DNA of 64,000 bases from Croceimicrobium sp965279135 (GTDB lineage: Bacteria > Bacteroidota > Bacteroidia > Flavobacteriales > Schleiferiaceae): positions 1,798,001 to 1,862,000 of the forward strand of contig OZ257133.1 in assembly GCA_965279135.1 (NCBI GenBank), in the 5' to 3' direction. Positions 26,793 to 35,871 of this stretch are shown in pieces. Each line of letters starts with the position of its first letter. The stretch's first letter is position 1. The notes below the pieces were generated by a model. That model ran no database searches. It had not been told where the DNA came from and was given only the letters and a program-made list of their open reading frames with translations. Position numbers and translations under genes: made by a program.

Positions 26793-27911
26793 TTGAGAAC
26801 AAAATTCTACATCATTTTTTTGAGCCTTTTTCTGTTTCAGACTAAGGCTCAAAATTTTTGGGAACGATACTGGGAAAGCCTTACAGCAGAGGAATCGAAT
26901 GACGGGAGACCAAGTTTTATCGTCTACCCCACCCTCGCCTTTGCCCCGGAAACTTCCTGGGAGTTTGGCTTGAGTTCACTTTACCTTTATTATGCCAAGG
27001 GAGATACTAATAATCGCCTAAGTGAATTCAATGCCTTTACCTTCTATACCCTTGAAAATCAGTATGGATTATGGTTGGATCACGCAAACTACGGGGATAA
27101 GGATAAGTACATGTTCCTGGGGCGATTGCGCTTTCAATCCTTCCCACTCTTTTATCATGGCATTGGTAAGGAGACACCAGCTGAGCCGCTTGCTTTAGTA
27201 GATGCTCAATACCTGCTTTGGAAAGAACATTTCCTGCGGCAAATCCGAGGATATTTTTATGCTGGATTATATACCGATATCCAAAATTTACCTCGACCTG
27301 TATTTGTAGATCAAGGGGAGGTAAACTATGATTTTCCCAGGGGCGCTGATGGCTCATTTAACTTTGGTTTGGGACTTTCTGCCGTATATGACGATCGTCG
27401 AAATGTATTGAATGTACGTCAGGGTAATTTCACCGAGCTAAGCTTCTTGCGCTATCACCCTTATTGGGGATCAGATTTTAACTTTACTAGCTTTCTGATT
27501 GATTCGCGGCATTTCGAAAAAGTTGGATCTCGCAATATATGGGCTAACCAGCTCTTAGGTCAGTTTGTGAATGGTAATGCTCCTTTTCACATGCTTTCCT
27601 TAATGGGAGGTGAGAGTATGATGCGGGGCTATTATTACGGTCGATTTCGGGATCAAAATTACCTCGCACTGCAAAGTGAGTTTAGGATGCTTCCCTTTCC
27701 TTTTGCTAAAAGATGGGGGGCCTCATTTTTTATGGCCGCCGGGCAAGTATATCCTAGTTGGGATCAACTTAATTTACAGGACTTTAAGCTTGCCGGTGGA
27801 GGCGGAATCCGTTTTTTAATCTTTCCCCAAAAAGACATATACACCCGCCTTGATGTAGCCTTTACAGAAGAAGGCCCAGGCTTTTACTTCTTTATCGGAG
27901 AAGCATTTTAA
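26793..27911 (+). CDS. BamA/TamA-superfamily (Omp85-type) outer-membrane barrel without POTRA domains
   Basis: The 372-aa protein has a signal peptide ending QTKAQ and then goes almost directly into a predicted 16-strand barrel. Diagnostic features are the DDRRNVLNVRQGNFTELS segment and the lid-loop motif MMRGYYYGRFRDQNYLALQ, equivalent to the VRGF/Y-GRFRD motif of Omp85 proteins. The C-terminus ends in aromatic FYFFIGEAF, as expected for a BAM substrate. The lack of POTRA domains argues against an assembly role. A porin- or phospholipase-associated-like function is possible. The start is TTG at 26793, 4 nt after the preceding stop; an upstream in-frame start cannot be excluded. Its stop shares a TTAA with the convergent gene. 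Confidence 0.8.
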   Translation: MRTKFYIIFLSLFLFQTKAQNFWERYWESLTAEESNDGRPSFIVYPTLAFAPETSWEFGLSSLYLYYAKGDTNNRLSEFNAFTFYTLENQYGLWLDHANYGDKDKYMFLGRLRFQSFPLFYHGIGKETPAEPLALVDAQYLLWKEHFLRQIRGYFYAGLYTDIQNLPRPVFVDQGEVNYDFPRGADGSFNFGLGLSAVYDDRRNVLNVRQGNFTELSFLRYHPYWGSDFNFTSFLIDSRHFEKVGSRNIWANQLLGQFVNGNAPFHMLSLMGGESMMRGYYYGRFRDQNYLALQSEFRMLPFPFAKRWGASFFMAAGQVYPSWDQLNLQDFKLAGGGGIRFLIFPQKDIYTRLDVAFTEEGPGFYFFIGEAF

Positions 27912-29080
27912 GCTTTAGGAGTTTTATACGATATATGCCATGATCGCAACATGAGAATGGCAATCCAAGGCAGCCAAGCCAAATGCAATTCCTGTGGAAG
28001 AAAGAGCCATGAAGCGAGCACTATGGCGTAGAAAAAAGGTAAAACCTGTAAGTATAGTCTTGACCATTTTCCAAATCTAGCCTTCCTGATTGAAGGGAAC
28101 ACTAAAAGATGAAATGGCAAGAAAATTAGAAGGTTGAAATTCCAGGCTGCAGCTTGATGGTTAGTTAAAAACCATAATCCCATCAAGAACAATCCCAACA
28201 GACCATTCAAGAGGAAAAACAGGGTATCAAACCACCGAAGTCTCCTTAAACTCTGATAATAGGTTACAGTAAGACCAACCACAATAACCAGTAACAAGCT
28301 AAAAGCATAAAGAGGTGTGAAAAAGGCCGCCTCTTCTATCGCTGTTTGTTCCCGAAGAACCCTAAACTCCCTTACCAGTGGTCTGGATTCGGTTCCTGTC
28401 TTTATCTGAGCCTTTGCAAATGCATATTCCTGAAGGTCAGGTAGAAACATCTCTGTCCTCAGGTCAGCAATCTTATCCATCGGCATACCCAAACATATAT
28501 CGATTCCAAGGTCGCCCCAGGCTTGATACTTCAAATACTCATCACAGAGATCACGGATACTAAGGGATGGTTGATAATGACTTTCTTCTGGTAAAAGTAG
28601 ATTCTGACCGCCCAAAGTTTCCTCCAATCCATCGCGTATACGAGTAGCGCAATTATCATAGAAATAGTCGTAGTAATAATCCTTGTTTTCAGGGGCGGCA
28701 TTATCTAATAGAAAGTCAAAATAGTGCTGGGCCTGAGCCGAATCTAAATCCAACACTTGTTGATGCACAAAACGTCCTTCGCGGGCATAAACCTGAAAAA
28801 ACCTGGTCCATTCGCTAACCGTAAGTTGATAAAGCAGATTTCCTCTAGCGAAGTTTAAATAGAAGTTGGGTTGGTCAAAGTCGAAGGTACCATAGTTGAA
28901 TACCCAGTCTAAGCCATTTCTTGGATCTCTGACTCTTACTGCAGAATGCCCAAAAGCTGAGTAGAGTTCATTCTGACCGGGTCCGCAAGTGATTAAAGAT
29001 ATTTCTGCCCCCGGACTTAAAGTTCGCTGCGCCTGAAGGCCATAGGTCATCAATAGTAAAATTAGGTAGAGTCGCTTCAT
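27908..29080 (-). CDS. DUF4105 membrane protein
   Basis: The 390-aa protein starts at ATG 29080 (MKRLYLILLLMTYGLQAQ signal peptide). A 31-residue upstream extension is rejected because it precedes this signal and runs into the MATE gene. The N-terminal ~200 residues form the DUF4105 domain: ISLITCGPGQNELYSAFGHS, a WVFNYGTFDFDQPNFYLNFA stretch, and YYYDYFYDNCATRIRDGLE, whose His and Cys are spaced like a papain/NlpC-type catalytic pair. About five transmembrane helices follow. The family is common in Bacteroidota and uncharacterised. A periplasmic hydrolase activity is inferred only from the His/Cys pattern. Confidence 0.85.
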   Translation of the reverse strand: MKRLYLILLLMTYGLQAQRTLSPGAEISLITCGPGQNELYSAFGHSAVRVRDPRNGLDWVFNYGTFDFDQPNFYLNFARGNLLYQLTVSEWTRFFQVYAREGRFVHQQVLDLDSAQAQHYFDFLLDNAAPENKDYYYDYFYDNCATRIRDGLEETLGGQNLLLPEESHYQPSLSIRDLCDEYLKYQAWGDLGIDICLGMPMDKIADLRTEMFLPDLQEYAFAKAQIKTGTESRPLVREFRVLREQTAIEEAAFFTPLYAFSLLLVIVVGLTVTYYQSLRRLRWFDTLFFLLNGLLGLFLMGLWFLTNHQAAAWNFNLLIFLPFHLLVFPSIRKARFGKWSRLYLQVLPFFYAIVLASWLFLPQELHLAWLPWIAILMLRSWHISYKTPKA

Positions 29081-29135
29081 AGCACGAAAGTACTCTTTTT
29101 GCATAGGGTAACGAATCCTCGGTATTAGGGCTTCC

Positions 29136-30479
29136 TTAAGGCTTTGCGGGATTAAGATGAGGGTTTCTGGCAATAAACCACCAGGATAATAAGGCGGCCC
29201 CTATATCTGCAATGGGAAATGAGAACCAGATACCATTAATCCCAAGCCAGTGTGGAAGCAAGAGGATTAACGGAATTAAGAAGAATCCCTGCTTACTTAA
29301 GCCTAGTATAAGGGCTCTACGCGCTTGCCCGATGGCTTGAAAATAGGCCGAACCCAGAAATGATGTCGCCAATAAGGGGTTCGCAGCGAAAACCCATCGC
29401 ATTGCTGGAACTGTCTGCTCAATAAGCTCTGGATCTTCGGTAAAGATTCCCACCAGCGGTCGGGTGAAAATCATTAACAAGAGAAAAATACCGGAAGCAA
29501 TTCCGGTTGCCCAAAGAAAGGCCAGTTTACTTAAACTCCTAACGCGCTCATACAACTTTGCACCAAAGTTGAACCCGAGAATGGGTACATAGCCCTGCGT
29601 AATTCCCAGCACCGGGAAATTGACAAACATTAATAACCTACTGATAATTCCATAGGAGGATAAAGCCATCTCGCCACCAAAGGCGAAAAGAGAATTGTTA
29701 AGTACAATACTGAGTAAAGAAATGGTTCCTTGACGAGCCATTGTAACGGAGCCCAGCTTTCCGATCTCCAACATGATAGATCGGGATGGTCGTATGCAAG
29801 ACCAGGTAAGGCTCATCTCTGAAGGCCCTAAAATGAAAAAACCTAAGGTATACAGACCAGAACTGATGTAAGAAATAGTGGTTGCCAGCGCCGCCCCTTC
29901 TATTCCCATATCCAAGACTACAATGAAAATTGGATCCAGAATAAAATTGAGAATGGCAGGTATGATCAGGGTGTACATGGCCAAGCGGGGATGCCCTTCG
30001 GCCCGAATGACATTATTGCTCATCATAGCCCAAGCTAGAAAGGGCACCGATGGTAGCAAAATCTGAAAATAGGCTACAGAAGGCCCAAGAACCTCTCCTT
30101 TACCGCCAAACAGACTTAAAATAGGGACCTGAAAAAACGAGGCTAGAATAACAAAGAAGAGAGACAAGGAAATAGTCATGAAGATCATATTCCCAAAAAT
30201 GCGCTGAACCCTGCTCGTTTGCCCTTCTCCCATCGCTCTCGAGAGTACAGACCCTCCTCCAATACCGATCGCCATCCCTATACTGGAGATAAGGAAAGTA
30301 ATAGGCATATTCACAGTAATGGCTCCAATGCCTAAACTCCCAACATAGCGCCCAACGTAGATTGTATCAACGATACCATAAATCGACATCATCAAAATAC
30401 CGACCGAGGCAGGTATCGCCTGCTTCCGTAGCAAAGAGCCTAAAGCTTCCTTTCCAAAATCTTGTTTAGCATTCGCCAT
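29136..30479 (-). CDS. MATE-family multidrug/cation antiporter
   Basis: The 447-aa protein has twelve hydrophobic segments and the MATE halves. The first half begins LLRKQAIPASVGILMMSIYG with IVDTIYVGRYVG, and the second has the matching MARQGTISLLSIVLNNSLFA. Such transporters export drugs or metabolites in exchange for Na+ or H+. The start ATG at 30479 is the only sensible one. It is separated by 55 nt from the downstream DUF4105 gene and by 76 nt from the upstream MutS-like gene. Substrate unknown. Confidence 0.93.
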   Translation of the reverse strand: MANAKQDFGKEALGSLLRKQAIPASVGILMMSIYGIVDTIYVGRYVGSLGIGAITVNMPITFLISSIGMAIGIGGGSVLSRAMGEGQTSRVQRIFGNMIFMTISLSLFFVILASFFQVPILSLFGGKGEVLGPSVAYFQILLPSVPFLAWAMMSNNVIRAEGHPRLAMYTLIIPAILNFILDPIFIVVLDMGIEGAALATTISYISSGLYTLGFFILGPSEMSLTWSCIRPSRSIMLEIGKLGSVTMARQGTISLLSIVLNNSLFAFGGEMALSSYGIISRLLMFVNFPVLGITQGYVPILGFNFGAKLYERVRSLSKLAFLWATGIASGIFLLLMIFTRPLVGIFTEDPELIEQTVPAMRWVFAANPLLATSFLGSAYFQAIGQARRALILGLSKQGFFLIPLILLLPHWLGINGIWFSFPIADIGAALLSWWFIARNPHLNPAKP

Positions 30480-30555
30480 GAGGGCGCGAAGGTATTACTA
30501 TTAACAAGGGGTAAGCCGGACTATAAAACAATCTAATAACTAATTAGCCTAAGCC

Positions 30556-32334
30556 TTAAATAAGACCGTGTTGACGCATCAGTAAACCAGCATTTGGAGT
30601 CTTACAAATTCCCTCTCTAAGGGTATAGTCAAAAAGCAATTCCTCCCCTACAACTTTCGACTCGAAATAAGCGGCGCGGAAGTTTTGGTTATCATCCGCC
30701 ATATGGGCGATCTCTACATCGTGGGTCGCTATAAAGCCTTTTGCTGGTGCGGCTTCGATCTTTTTCAAGAAACCCCTGGTCCCCTCCTGCTTATCATTTG
30801 AGTTCGTCCCACGTAAAATCTCATCCAGCAGAAAGAAGCTTGTACGTTCAGTAGATAGCTGATTCAACAAGTCCCGCAAACGCAAGATCTCCGCTTGAAA
30901 GTAACTTGTATCTGCCCGTAAATCATCCTGTGGATTCATACTACAGAGCAAGCGATAGGGATAAGCACTAAATGATCGGGCCGAAACTTTAGCTCCCATT
31001 TGAGCAAGGATTAGGTTTACCCCAATACAACGCAGAAAGGTGCTCTTTCCACTCATATTGCTTCCGGTGAGAATAACATATTTCTCGGTATTGAAAACCA
31101 AATCATTAGCTACTCTGTCACTGACTGGAATTAGAGGATGAGAAAGCTCCAAAGCTTCAAAATGCTCCTCATCATTAAGGTGTGGCCAATTTAGTTCGGG
31201 ATGATTTGCATGATAGTTTGCAATGCTTAAATAGGACTCCATATGGTAAAGTCCCTCCAGCCAAAATTCTAAATCACCGGCATTTCTTTTATGCCACTTC
31301 TCTAGTGCCCGCAGTCGGAATAGATGGTAATGGAAGAGCCCATTTAAAAATATCAATACCACCACATTAGCACTTTGATCTAAGCTACTAAGTAGTTCAG
31401 ATAACTGTTTGAGCTTTTTAGATACTCCCAAGTCCAATTTGAACTTAGCCTTAAAACTTTTCCCGTAATCAGACGTGAATTCTTTTGCTTCCAGTTTGCC
31501 AAGTAATTGGGAAAAGGATTCTATTACTCCGCTAATCCTACCTACTCTTTCTAATTGTGTACGAAGAACTTTTGCTCTGCTTCCGAGCAGCGCAAGATTG
31601 AAAACGAAGGAGTAAAAAATCGGCATGAAGGTTTCAGAGGACGGCTCCTTTGTGAAAAACCAAAGACTTATCCAGACCCCTACAATACCGGCAATCATTA
31701 AAGGCCAATACAAATTGGGGAAGGCTTTAAAGGGCTGGAGTTTCCATTTCTGGAGAATGGCTATCAAGCCTTCTCGATCCTCAACTAATTCTCCTTGTGC
31801 CCGATAATGCATCGCCCAATCGGCCTCTGCTTCTAACTCTTTAAAAAGGTTTTGACGCTCCTTCCATTCCTCGTAGGGTGGGTTCATCATTTGATCAGCT
31901 AAAACCTCAGCTCCGGTTTTAGTCCAGCAGCGATTTAAATGATGATGCAATGAATGCTTACCAAACAAATCTAATTCCCGGGCATAGTTGTGTTTTGGAT
32001 CGACCTTAATAGATACCACTTCCCGCTCTAAGACTCCTTTTAAACTACTAATCTCCTCCTTAGAAATCGAGGACAGGGAAAGGTAAAAGGCGAGCTGCTC
32101 CTTGGTCGATTCGTGCATTTTCACAAAGAATAGAAACAAGGGAATACCGGGTAGCCAGGCCCAAAGAAGCTGAGCACTGGCCGTAGGTTGCATCGCCAGA
32201 TAGCTTATGAGCACCAGACTTAGAATTATAAGCAGGCGGGTCCAACTTAAAATACGCGCTCGACTCTTATAGTGCCTGGTCTTTTCTTCCGCCTCAATGC
32301 GAATGGAGTTTAGATACTCCTCTCTATTGGTCAT
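30556..32334 (-). CDS. Membrane-anchored MutS-like ATPase
   Basis: The 592-aa protein is counted from ATG 32334, which overlaps the end of the lipoprotein gene by 11 nt. A 34-residue upstream extension lies in that gene's other frame. Two hydrophobic helices near residues 30-70 (LLIILSLVLISYLAMQ and LLWAWLPGIPLFLFFV) and another pair near 210-250 suggest membrane attachment. The C-terminal ~200 residues form a MutS domain V ATPase: Walker A LTGSNMSGKSTFLR, Walker B region FFLLDEILRGTNSNDKQEG, and ATHDVEIA. The mismatch-recognition domain of true MutS is absent. Such proteins are common in Bacteroidota and their role is unknown, so mismatch repair should not be assumed. Confidence 0.88.
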   Translation of the reverse strand: MTNREEYLNSIRIEAEEKTRHYKSRARILSWTRLLIILSLVLISYLAMQPTASAQLLWAWLPGIPLFLFFVKMHESTKEQLAFYLSLSSISKEEISSLKGVLEREVVSIKVDPKHNYARELDLFGKHSLHHHLNRCWTKTGAEVLADQMMNPPYEEWKERQNLFKELEAEADWAMHYRAQGELVEDREGLIAILQKWKLQPFKAFPNLYWPLMIAGIVGVWISLWFFTKEPSSETFMPIFYSFVFNLALLGSRAKVLRTQLERVGRISGVIESFSQLLGKLEAKEFTSDYGKSFKAKFKLDLGVSKKLKQLSELLSSLDQSANVVVLIFLNGLFHYHLFRLRALEKWHKRNAGDLEFWLEGLYHMESYLSIANYHANHPELNWPHLNDEEHFEALELSHPLIPVSDRVANDLVFNTEKYVILTGSNMSGKSTFLRCIGVNLILAQMGAKVSARSFSAYPYRLLCSMNPQDDLRADTSYFQAEILRLRDLLNQLSTERTSFFLLDEILRGTNSNDKQEGTRGFLKKIEAAPAKGFIATHDVEIAHMADDNQNFRAAYFESKVVGEELLFDYTLREGICKTPNAGLLMRQHGLI

Positions 32335-32728
32335 CTGATTCGGGTCTATAACGAGGTTTAAGGTAGAAGCTTGAATCGGAAAAGCTGGTATAAGGCTCGT
32401 GAAACAGATTGTAAACGAATACCATACCTGCCTCATAACGAAAATAACGGAAGCCGGTTTGTTTTCTGGCTAATTGAATTTCTTGATCTTGAAGGGTAAA
32501 AACGCCATTCTCTCGCACCAGAATTTTGGGATCCTTTAAATCCTGATGAGTAATGAGGTAGAAACCATTGGGTTTTAATTGCAGATGCAATTCCATTTTA
32601 GACTCCTCACCCAGTTTTAGTACCCCGAAATAGTTTCCGGCAATTTCCCGTAATTCAGCTTCATCATTAACGGGAGCTCCACCGCAAGCCGAGAGCAGTA
32701 AAACCATAAGAACCATAGCATTTCGCAT
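32324..32728 (-). CDS. NlpE-like small lipoprotein
   Basis: The 134-aa protein starts at ATG 32728 (MRNAMVLMVLLLSACGG), a clear lipobox with Cys15. An upstream in-frame ATG adds 19 residues that belong to the preceding gene's 3' end. The mature part (GNYFGVLKLGEESKMELHLQ, later GVFTLQDQEIQLARK) resembles the NlpE N-terminal beta barrel but lacks its CxxC. Its ATG overlaps the TAA of the glycosyltransferase upstream by one base, and its own end overlaps the MutS-like gene. The three are therefore coupled. Probably an outer- or inner-membrane lipoprotein; function unknown. Confidence 0.72.
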   Translation of the reverse strand: MRNAMVLMVLLLSACGGAPVNDEAELREIAGNYFGVLKLGEESKMELHLQLKPNGFYLITHQDLKDPKILVRENGVFTLQDQEIQLARKQTGFRYFRYEAGMVFVYNLFHEPYTSFSDSSFYLKPRYRPESDDQ

Positions 32729-33891
32729 TAGGCCTTTGCCCTTTTCGCCCTCTCCCAGGTCGCTTTCTGAGAACCCTTTGCCCAACGGAAAAATCCGGCA
32801 AAAACCGCATAGTTCATCATCAAGAAATAGTAGGGCACAAAAAGAGCTTTAACCCGGATGGCCCGATTCTCTAAAAACCAGCCTAAAAGAGCCAATAGAT
32901 AGAAAGCGATTTGAGCATAGAATAGGTACTCGTATATAGGTGATTTGTCGATCAGGAAGAAATTGAGGATAAAAATTAATGGTAAAGCCAAGGCTGAAAT
33001 AGACCATCGAAGTACACGATGGGAGATGTATTGAAAACTTAACACAGGGTTGGGTATCGGAATCAAAATGGGCCAAAGTCTGGCCATAGATTGCCATCCA
33101 CCTGCCGCGATGCGGACTTTACGTTTAAGCTCTTCCTTTACATTATCACTAGCTGTTTCAGCGGCAAAAGACTCCGGTTCATATTTAACCCTAAATCCTT
33201 GTTGACAAATACGCATGGTTTGCACAAAATCATCGAGAATAGTATCATGCTCCAGATCCTGAACCAGTTCACTACGAAAGGAAATGAGCTCTCCTGCAGC
33301 GCCGACAATAGTATATAACTCACTATCCAACTTCTTTAGGGTCGATTCGTATTTCCAATACAATCCTTCTCCTGCTGCACTTGCTGTATCGGCCCCTTTA
33401 CTAAGCACTCGCTTCTCCCCACTTACTGCCCCCACTTTAGGATTACTATAATGCCTTACCAGATTACGAATACACATTGGATTGAGGTAGGTATTAGCAT
33501 CGCAGAATACTACAATCGGGGTATCGACCATGGTCATTGCGCGATTTTCTGCAGCAGACTTCCCTGCCCTAATATCCTCATGAGTAAGTTCAACACCCTC
33601 TATACCTCGGATGATGTCTGGGGTTGTGTCGGTTGATCCATCAGTAATAAAAAGGATGCGAAGCTTTTCTTTGGGATAGTCAAGTTCCAAACTATTTTGC
33701 GCTTTCTCAGCTATATAGTCTTGCTCATTATAGGCCGGAATAACTAGAGTCACTTCAGGCTCGAAACCTTCTGGAAAGGTCTCTTTCTTAACAAAGATTC
33801 GCTTCAGTTTAACCAGTATAAAAAGTAAAATCCCATATCCCAGATAGGTATAAAAAACCAGGGCTAATGCCAGCCAGAATAGTAGTTCCAT
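32728..33891 (-). CDS. Processive-type membrane glycosyltransferase family 2
   Basis: The 387-aa protein has one N-terminal helix (residues 1-27), a cytoplasmic GT2 domain and three or four C-terminal helices. GT2 motifs include TLVIPAYNEQDYIAEKAQNS, the DGSTDTTPD loop, VVFCDANTYLNP (DxD-like site) and DDFVQTMRICQQG with the acceptor-site Asp. KVRIAAGGWQSM stands where processive enzymes carry (Q/R)xxRW. It probably builds or extends a polysaccharide chain at the inner membrane. It is the fourth of four consecutive glycosyltransferase genes transcribed from 36760 downward. Confidence 0.88.
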   Translation of the reverse strand: MELLFWLALALVFYTYLGYGILLFILVKLKRIFVKKETFPEGFEPEVTLVIPAYNEQDYIAEKAQNSLELDYPKEKLRILFITDGSTDTTPDIIRGIEGVELTHEDIRAGKSAAENRAMTMVDTPIVVFCDANTYLNPMCIRNLVRHYSNPKVGAVSGEKRVLSKGADTASAAGEGLYWKYESTLKKLDSELYTIVGAAGELISFRSELVQDLEHDTILDDFVQTMRICQQGFRVKYEPESFAAETASDNVKEELKRKVRIAAGGWQSMARLWPILIPIPNPVLSFQYISHRVLRWSISALALPLIFILNFFLIDKSPIYEYLFYAQIAFYLLALLGWFLENRAIRVKALFVPYYFLMMNYAVFAGFFRWAKGSQKATWERAKRAKA

Positions 33892-33893
33892 AT

Positions 33894-34733
33894 CTAATCC
33901 TTCTGTTTGCTAAAATATTCCGGGATGCGTCTTAAATGAGTAGAAAGTCTTTGTCCCAAAGTTTTTATCAGAGATTCATCCACCAATACATTCCGAAGCG
34001 AAGAATGGGCAAAAGCTTCCCTGCTATCATCGAAAATGATTTTGCCGTGATTCATCATCCTAAAAGCCAAATCTCCATCTTCACCTCTCCCTACTCCCAT
34101 GGTAAAGCCTCCCACCTCACGTGCGAGATCAGCGCGATATGCCAGGCTTCCCCCTAAGCAATTAAGATGGGGGCGTTTAGGGTGACGGATTTTAGAATTA
34201 ACCCATCGGAGGTTCTGATAAATCTGTAAATCAAGGCTATACTTATTATCAAACGTGTAAAAGCAATATTGGCTGCAAGCCATTACCACTTCCGAGTCCT
34301 TAAAGTGACCTAGCAATGCATCAATCCAATGCGGATTATACAGATTATCACCATCAGCACTTAGTACAATCTTTCCCTTGGCTTCATCTAAACCGCGTTG
34401 CCGTGCTTCAGCCCATCCCGGCTCAAATTCATCCACAACCTTAACCCCTAATCTATCTGCTATTTCGCGAGTTCGATCACTAGAACCATTATTGACCAGT
34501 ATGAGCTCCACCTTTTCCTTGCTCAATTGCTCACCCATGCTGGCCAGTGAAGCAAAGAGATAGCGTTCCTCATTTCTAGCAATCATTACAATGCTTACAT
34601 CCGGATCCTCTATGGTATAGCGCTTCAAGCTAGCCTTACGATCCAGCCAATCTTGAGGTGTAATTTCATCTATACCTTTTGATAGATACTTTACCAGTTC
34701 CTGTACTGAAGGTAAGGGAAGGAAATTAGGCAT
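33894..34733 (-). CDS. Glycosyltransferase family 2
   Basis: The 279-aa protein has no membrane helix. GT2 signs are VSIVMIARNEERYLFASLAS, VNNGSSDRTREIADRLG, the VLSADGDNLYNPHW metal site and GVGRGEDGDLAFRMMNHGK, where the ED pair marks the acceptor base. The N-terminal ~45 residues precede the GT-A fold. It overlaps the upstream GT4 gene by 8 nt and ends 2 nt before the next gene, so all are one operon. Sugar and acceptor cannot be told. Confidence 0.88.
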   Translation of the reverse strand: MPNFLPLPSVQELVKYLSKGIDEITPQDWLDRKASLKRYTIEDPDVSIVMIARNEERYLFASLASMGEQLSKEKVELILVNNGSSDRTREIADRLGVKVVDEFEPGWAEARQRGLDEAKGKIVLSADGDNLYNPHWIDALLGHFKDSEVVMACSQYCFYTFDNKYSLDLQIYQNLRWVNSKIRHPKRPHLNCLGGSLAYRADLAREVGGFTMGVGRGEDGDLAFRMMNHGKIIFDDSREAFAHSSLRNVLVDESLIKTLGQRLSTHLRRIPEYFSKQKD

Positions 34734-35871
34734 TAGATGGATTTAGTTCTCGGTATAGTTTTAAGGTGTCTTTCGCGGTGTTTTCCCAGCTGAATTTCTT
34801 ACTGCGCTCCAGACCTTTTGCAATATAGTCCTTACGCAATGCTTCATCGCTTAGCAAGCTGTGCATTCCCGCAGTGATGTTTTCAGGTTTCGTTACATCT
34901 ACTAACAAGGCAGCCTCGCCAGCCACTTCGGGTAAGCTTGATTTTAAACCACTAAGCACCGGAGTAGCACACGCCATGGCTTCTAGCAAAGGAATACCAA
35001 AGCTTTCTCTTAAACTGGGATATAAAAATACCTCGGCCATACTAATGAGCGCAGGCATTTCTGAATTAGGGATATATCCAGTATTCTGAATCTGATCAAG
35101 ATATTCTTCCAAGCCGGCTGCACTTAGATGTTTGCGAATAACTTCACGATCGAGATCACCTACCATCAATTTGATATCCGTACCATGCTCCTTACAATAC
35201 TTAGCATAGGCGACCAAAGTATTGGCTGTGTTTTTCTTTGGATCGGTGTTCCCTAAAAAAAGTACATATCGCTCTGGAAGGTCATACTTGGTACGAATTC
35301 GCTCTAATTCGGAGGAATCCTCAATTGGCTGAAAGTGTTTACTCACTCCATTGTATACTGCTACTAGATTTTCGGAGGGTAAACGGGTGAAGTAGTTTTG
35401 AATGGTTCCCTTCTCAAAGTTGGAGACAGTGATAATCTTTTTTGCCGTCTTTACAATTCGATTCACTACATACTTGCGGTACAAATTGCCAAATAGCTGA
35501 TATGGAGTGTATCCTTTGCCCAGGACATTCTTCACTTCCATATAGATGATATCGTGAATGGTAACCATTAATGGCACCGGGCAGGAAATAGGCGCTGTGT
35601 TAGAGGTGCAATGGAGAATATCCAATTTATAATGCTTAGCCAATCGAGGCAGCTTTATCTGCTCCCAAAGGGGATAAGCACCACCAAAACGAATGATCTT
35701 AAAATTCTGGGTCTCCTTGATAACCTGATCATCAGGGCCATCATTTACAAAAATGAAATACTCATTTTCCAAATCAATGTGCTGCAATTCCCGAATCAAC
35801 TCCAGAACCACGAAATCCATTCCGTGCTTCTTTTGCCTAAAAATTCTCTGAGCTTCAATACCTATCCGCAC
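34726..35871 (-). CDS. Glycosyltransferase family 4 (GT-B fold)
   Basis: The 381-aa protein opens MRIGIEAQRIFRQKKHGMD and has the GT4 layout: MVTIHDIIY, KKIITVSNFEKGTIQ, VAVYNGVSKHFQP, YVLFLGNTDPKKNT and ESFGIPLLEAMACATPVLSG, the nucleotide-sugar phosphate site (E-x7-E). This type often transfers mannose or related sugars in surface polysaccharide loci. It overlaps its neighbours by 17 nt (upstream) and 8 nt (downstream). Confidence 0.92.
   Translation of the reverse strand: MRIGIEAQRIFRQKKHGMDFVVLELIRELQHIDLENEYFIFVNDGPDDQVIKETQNFKIIRFGGAYPLWEQIKLPRLAKHYKLDILHCTSNTAPISCPVPLMVTIHDIIYMEVKNVLGKGYTPYQLFGNLYRKYVVNRIVKTAKKIITVSNFEKGTIQNYFTRLPSENLVAVYNGVSKHFQPIEDSSELERIRTKYDLPERYVLFLGNTDPKKNTANTLVAYAKYCKEHGTDIKLMVGDLDREVIRKHLSAAGLEEYLDQIQNTGYIPNSEMPALISMAEVFLYPSLRESFGIPLLEAMACATPVLSGLKSSLPEVAGEAALLVDVTKPENITAGMHSLLSDEALRKDYIAKGLERSKKFSWENTAKDTLKLYRELNPSNA

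Noticed and set aside
30556..32334. Mismatch repair protein MutS
   Set aside because: Only the ATPase domain matches. The mismatch-recognition domain is missing and membrane helices are present.
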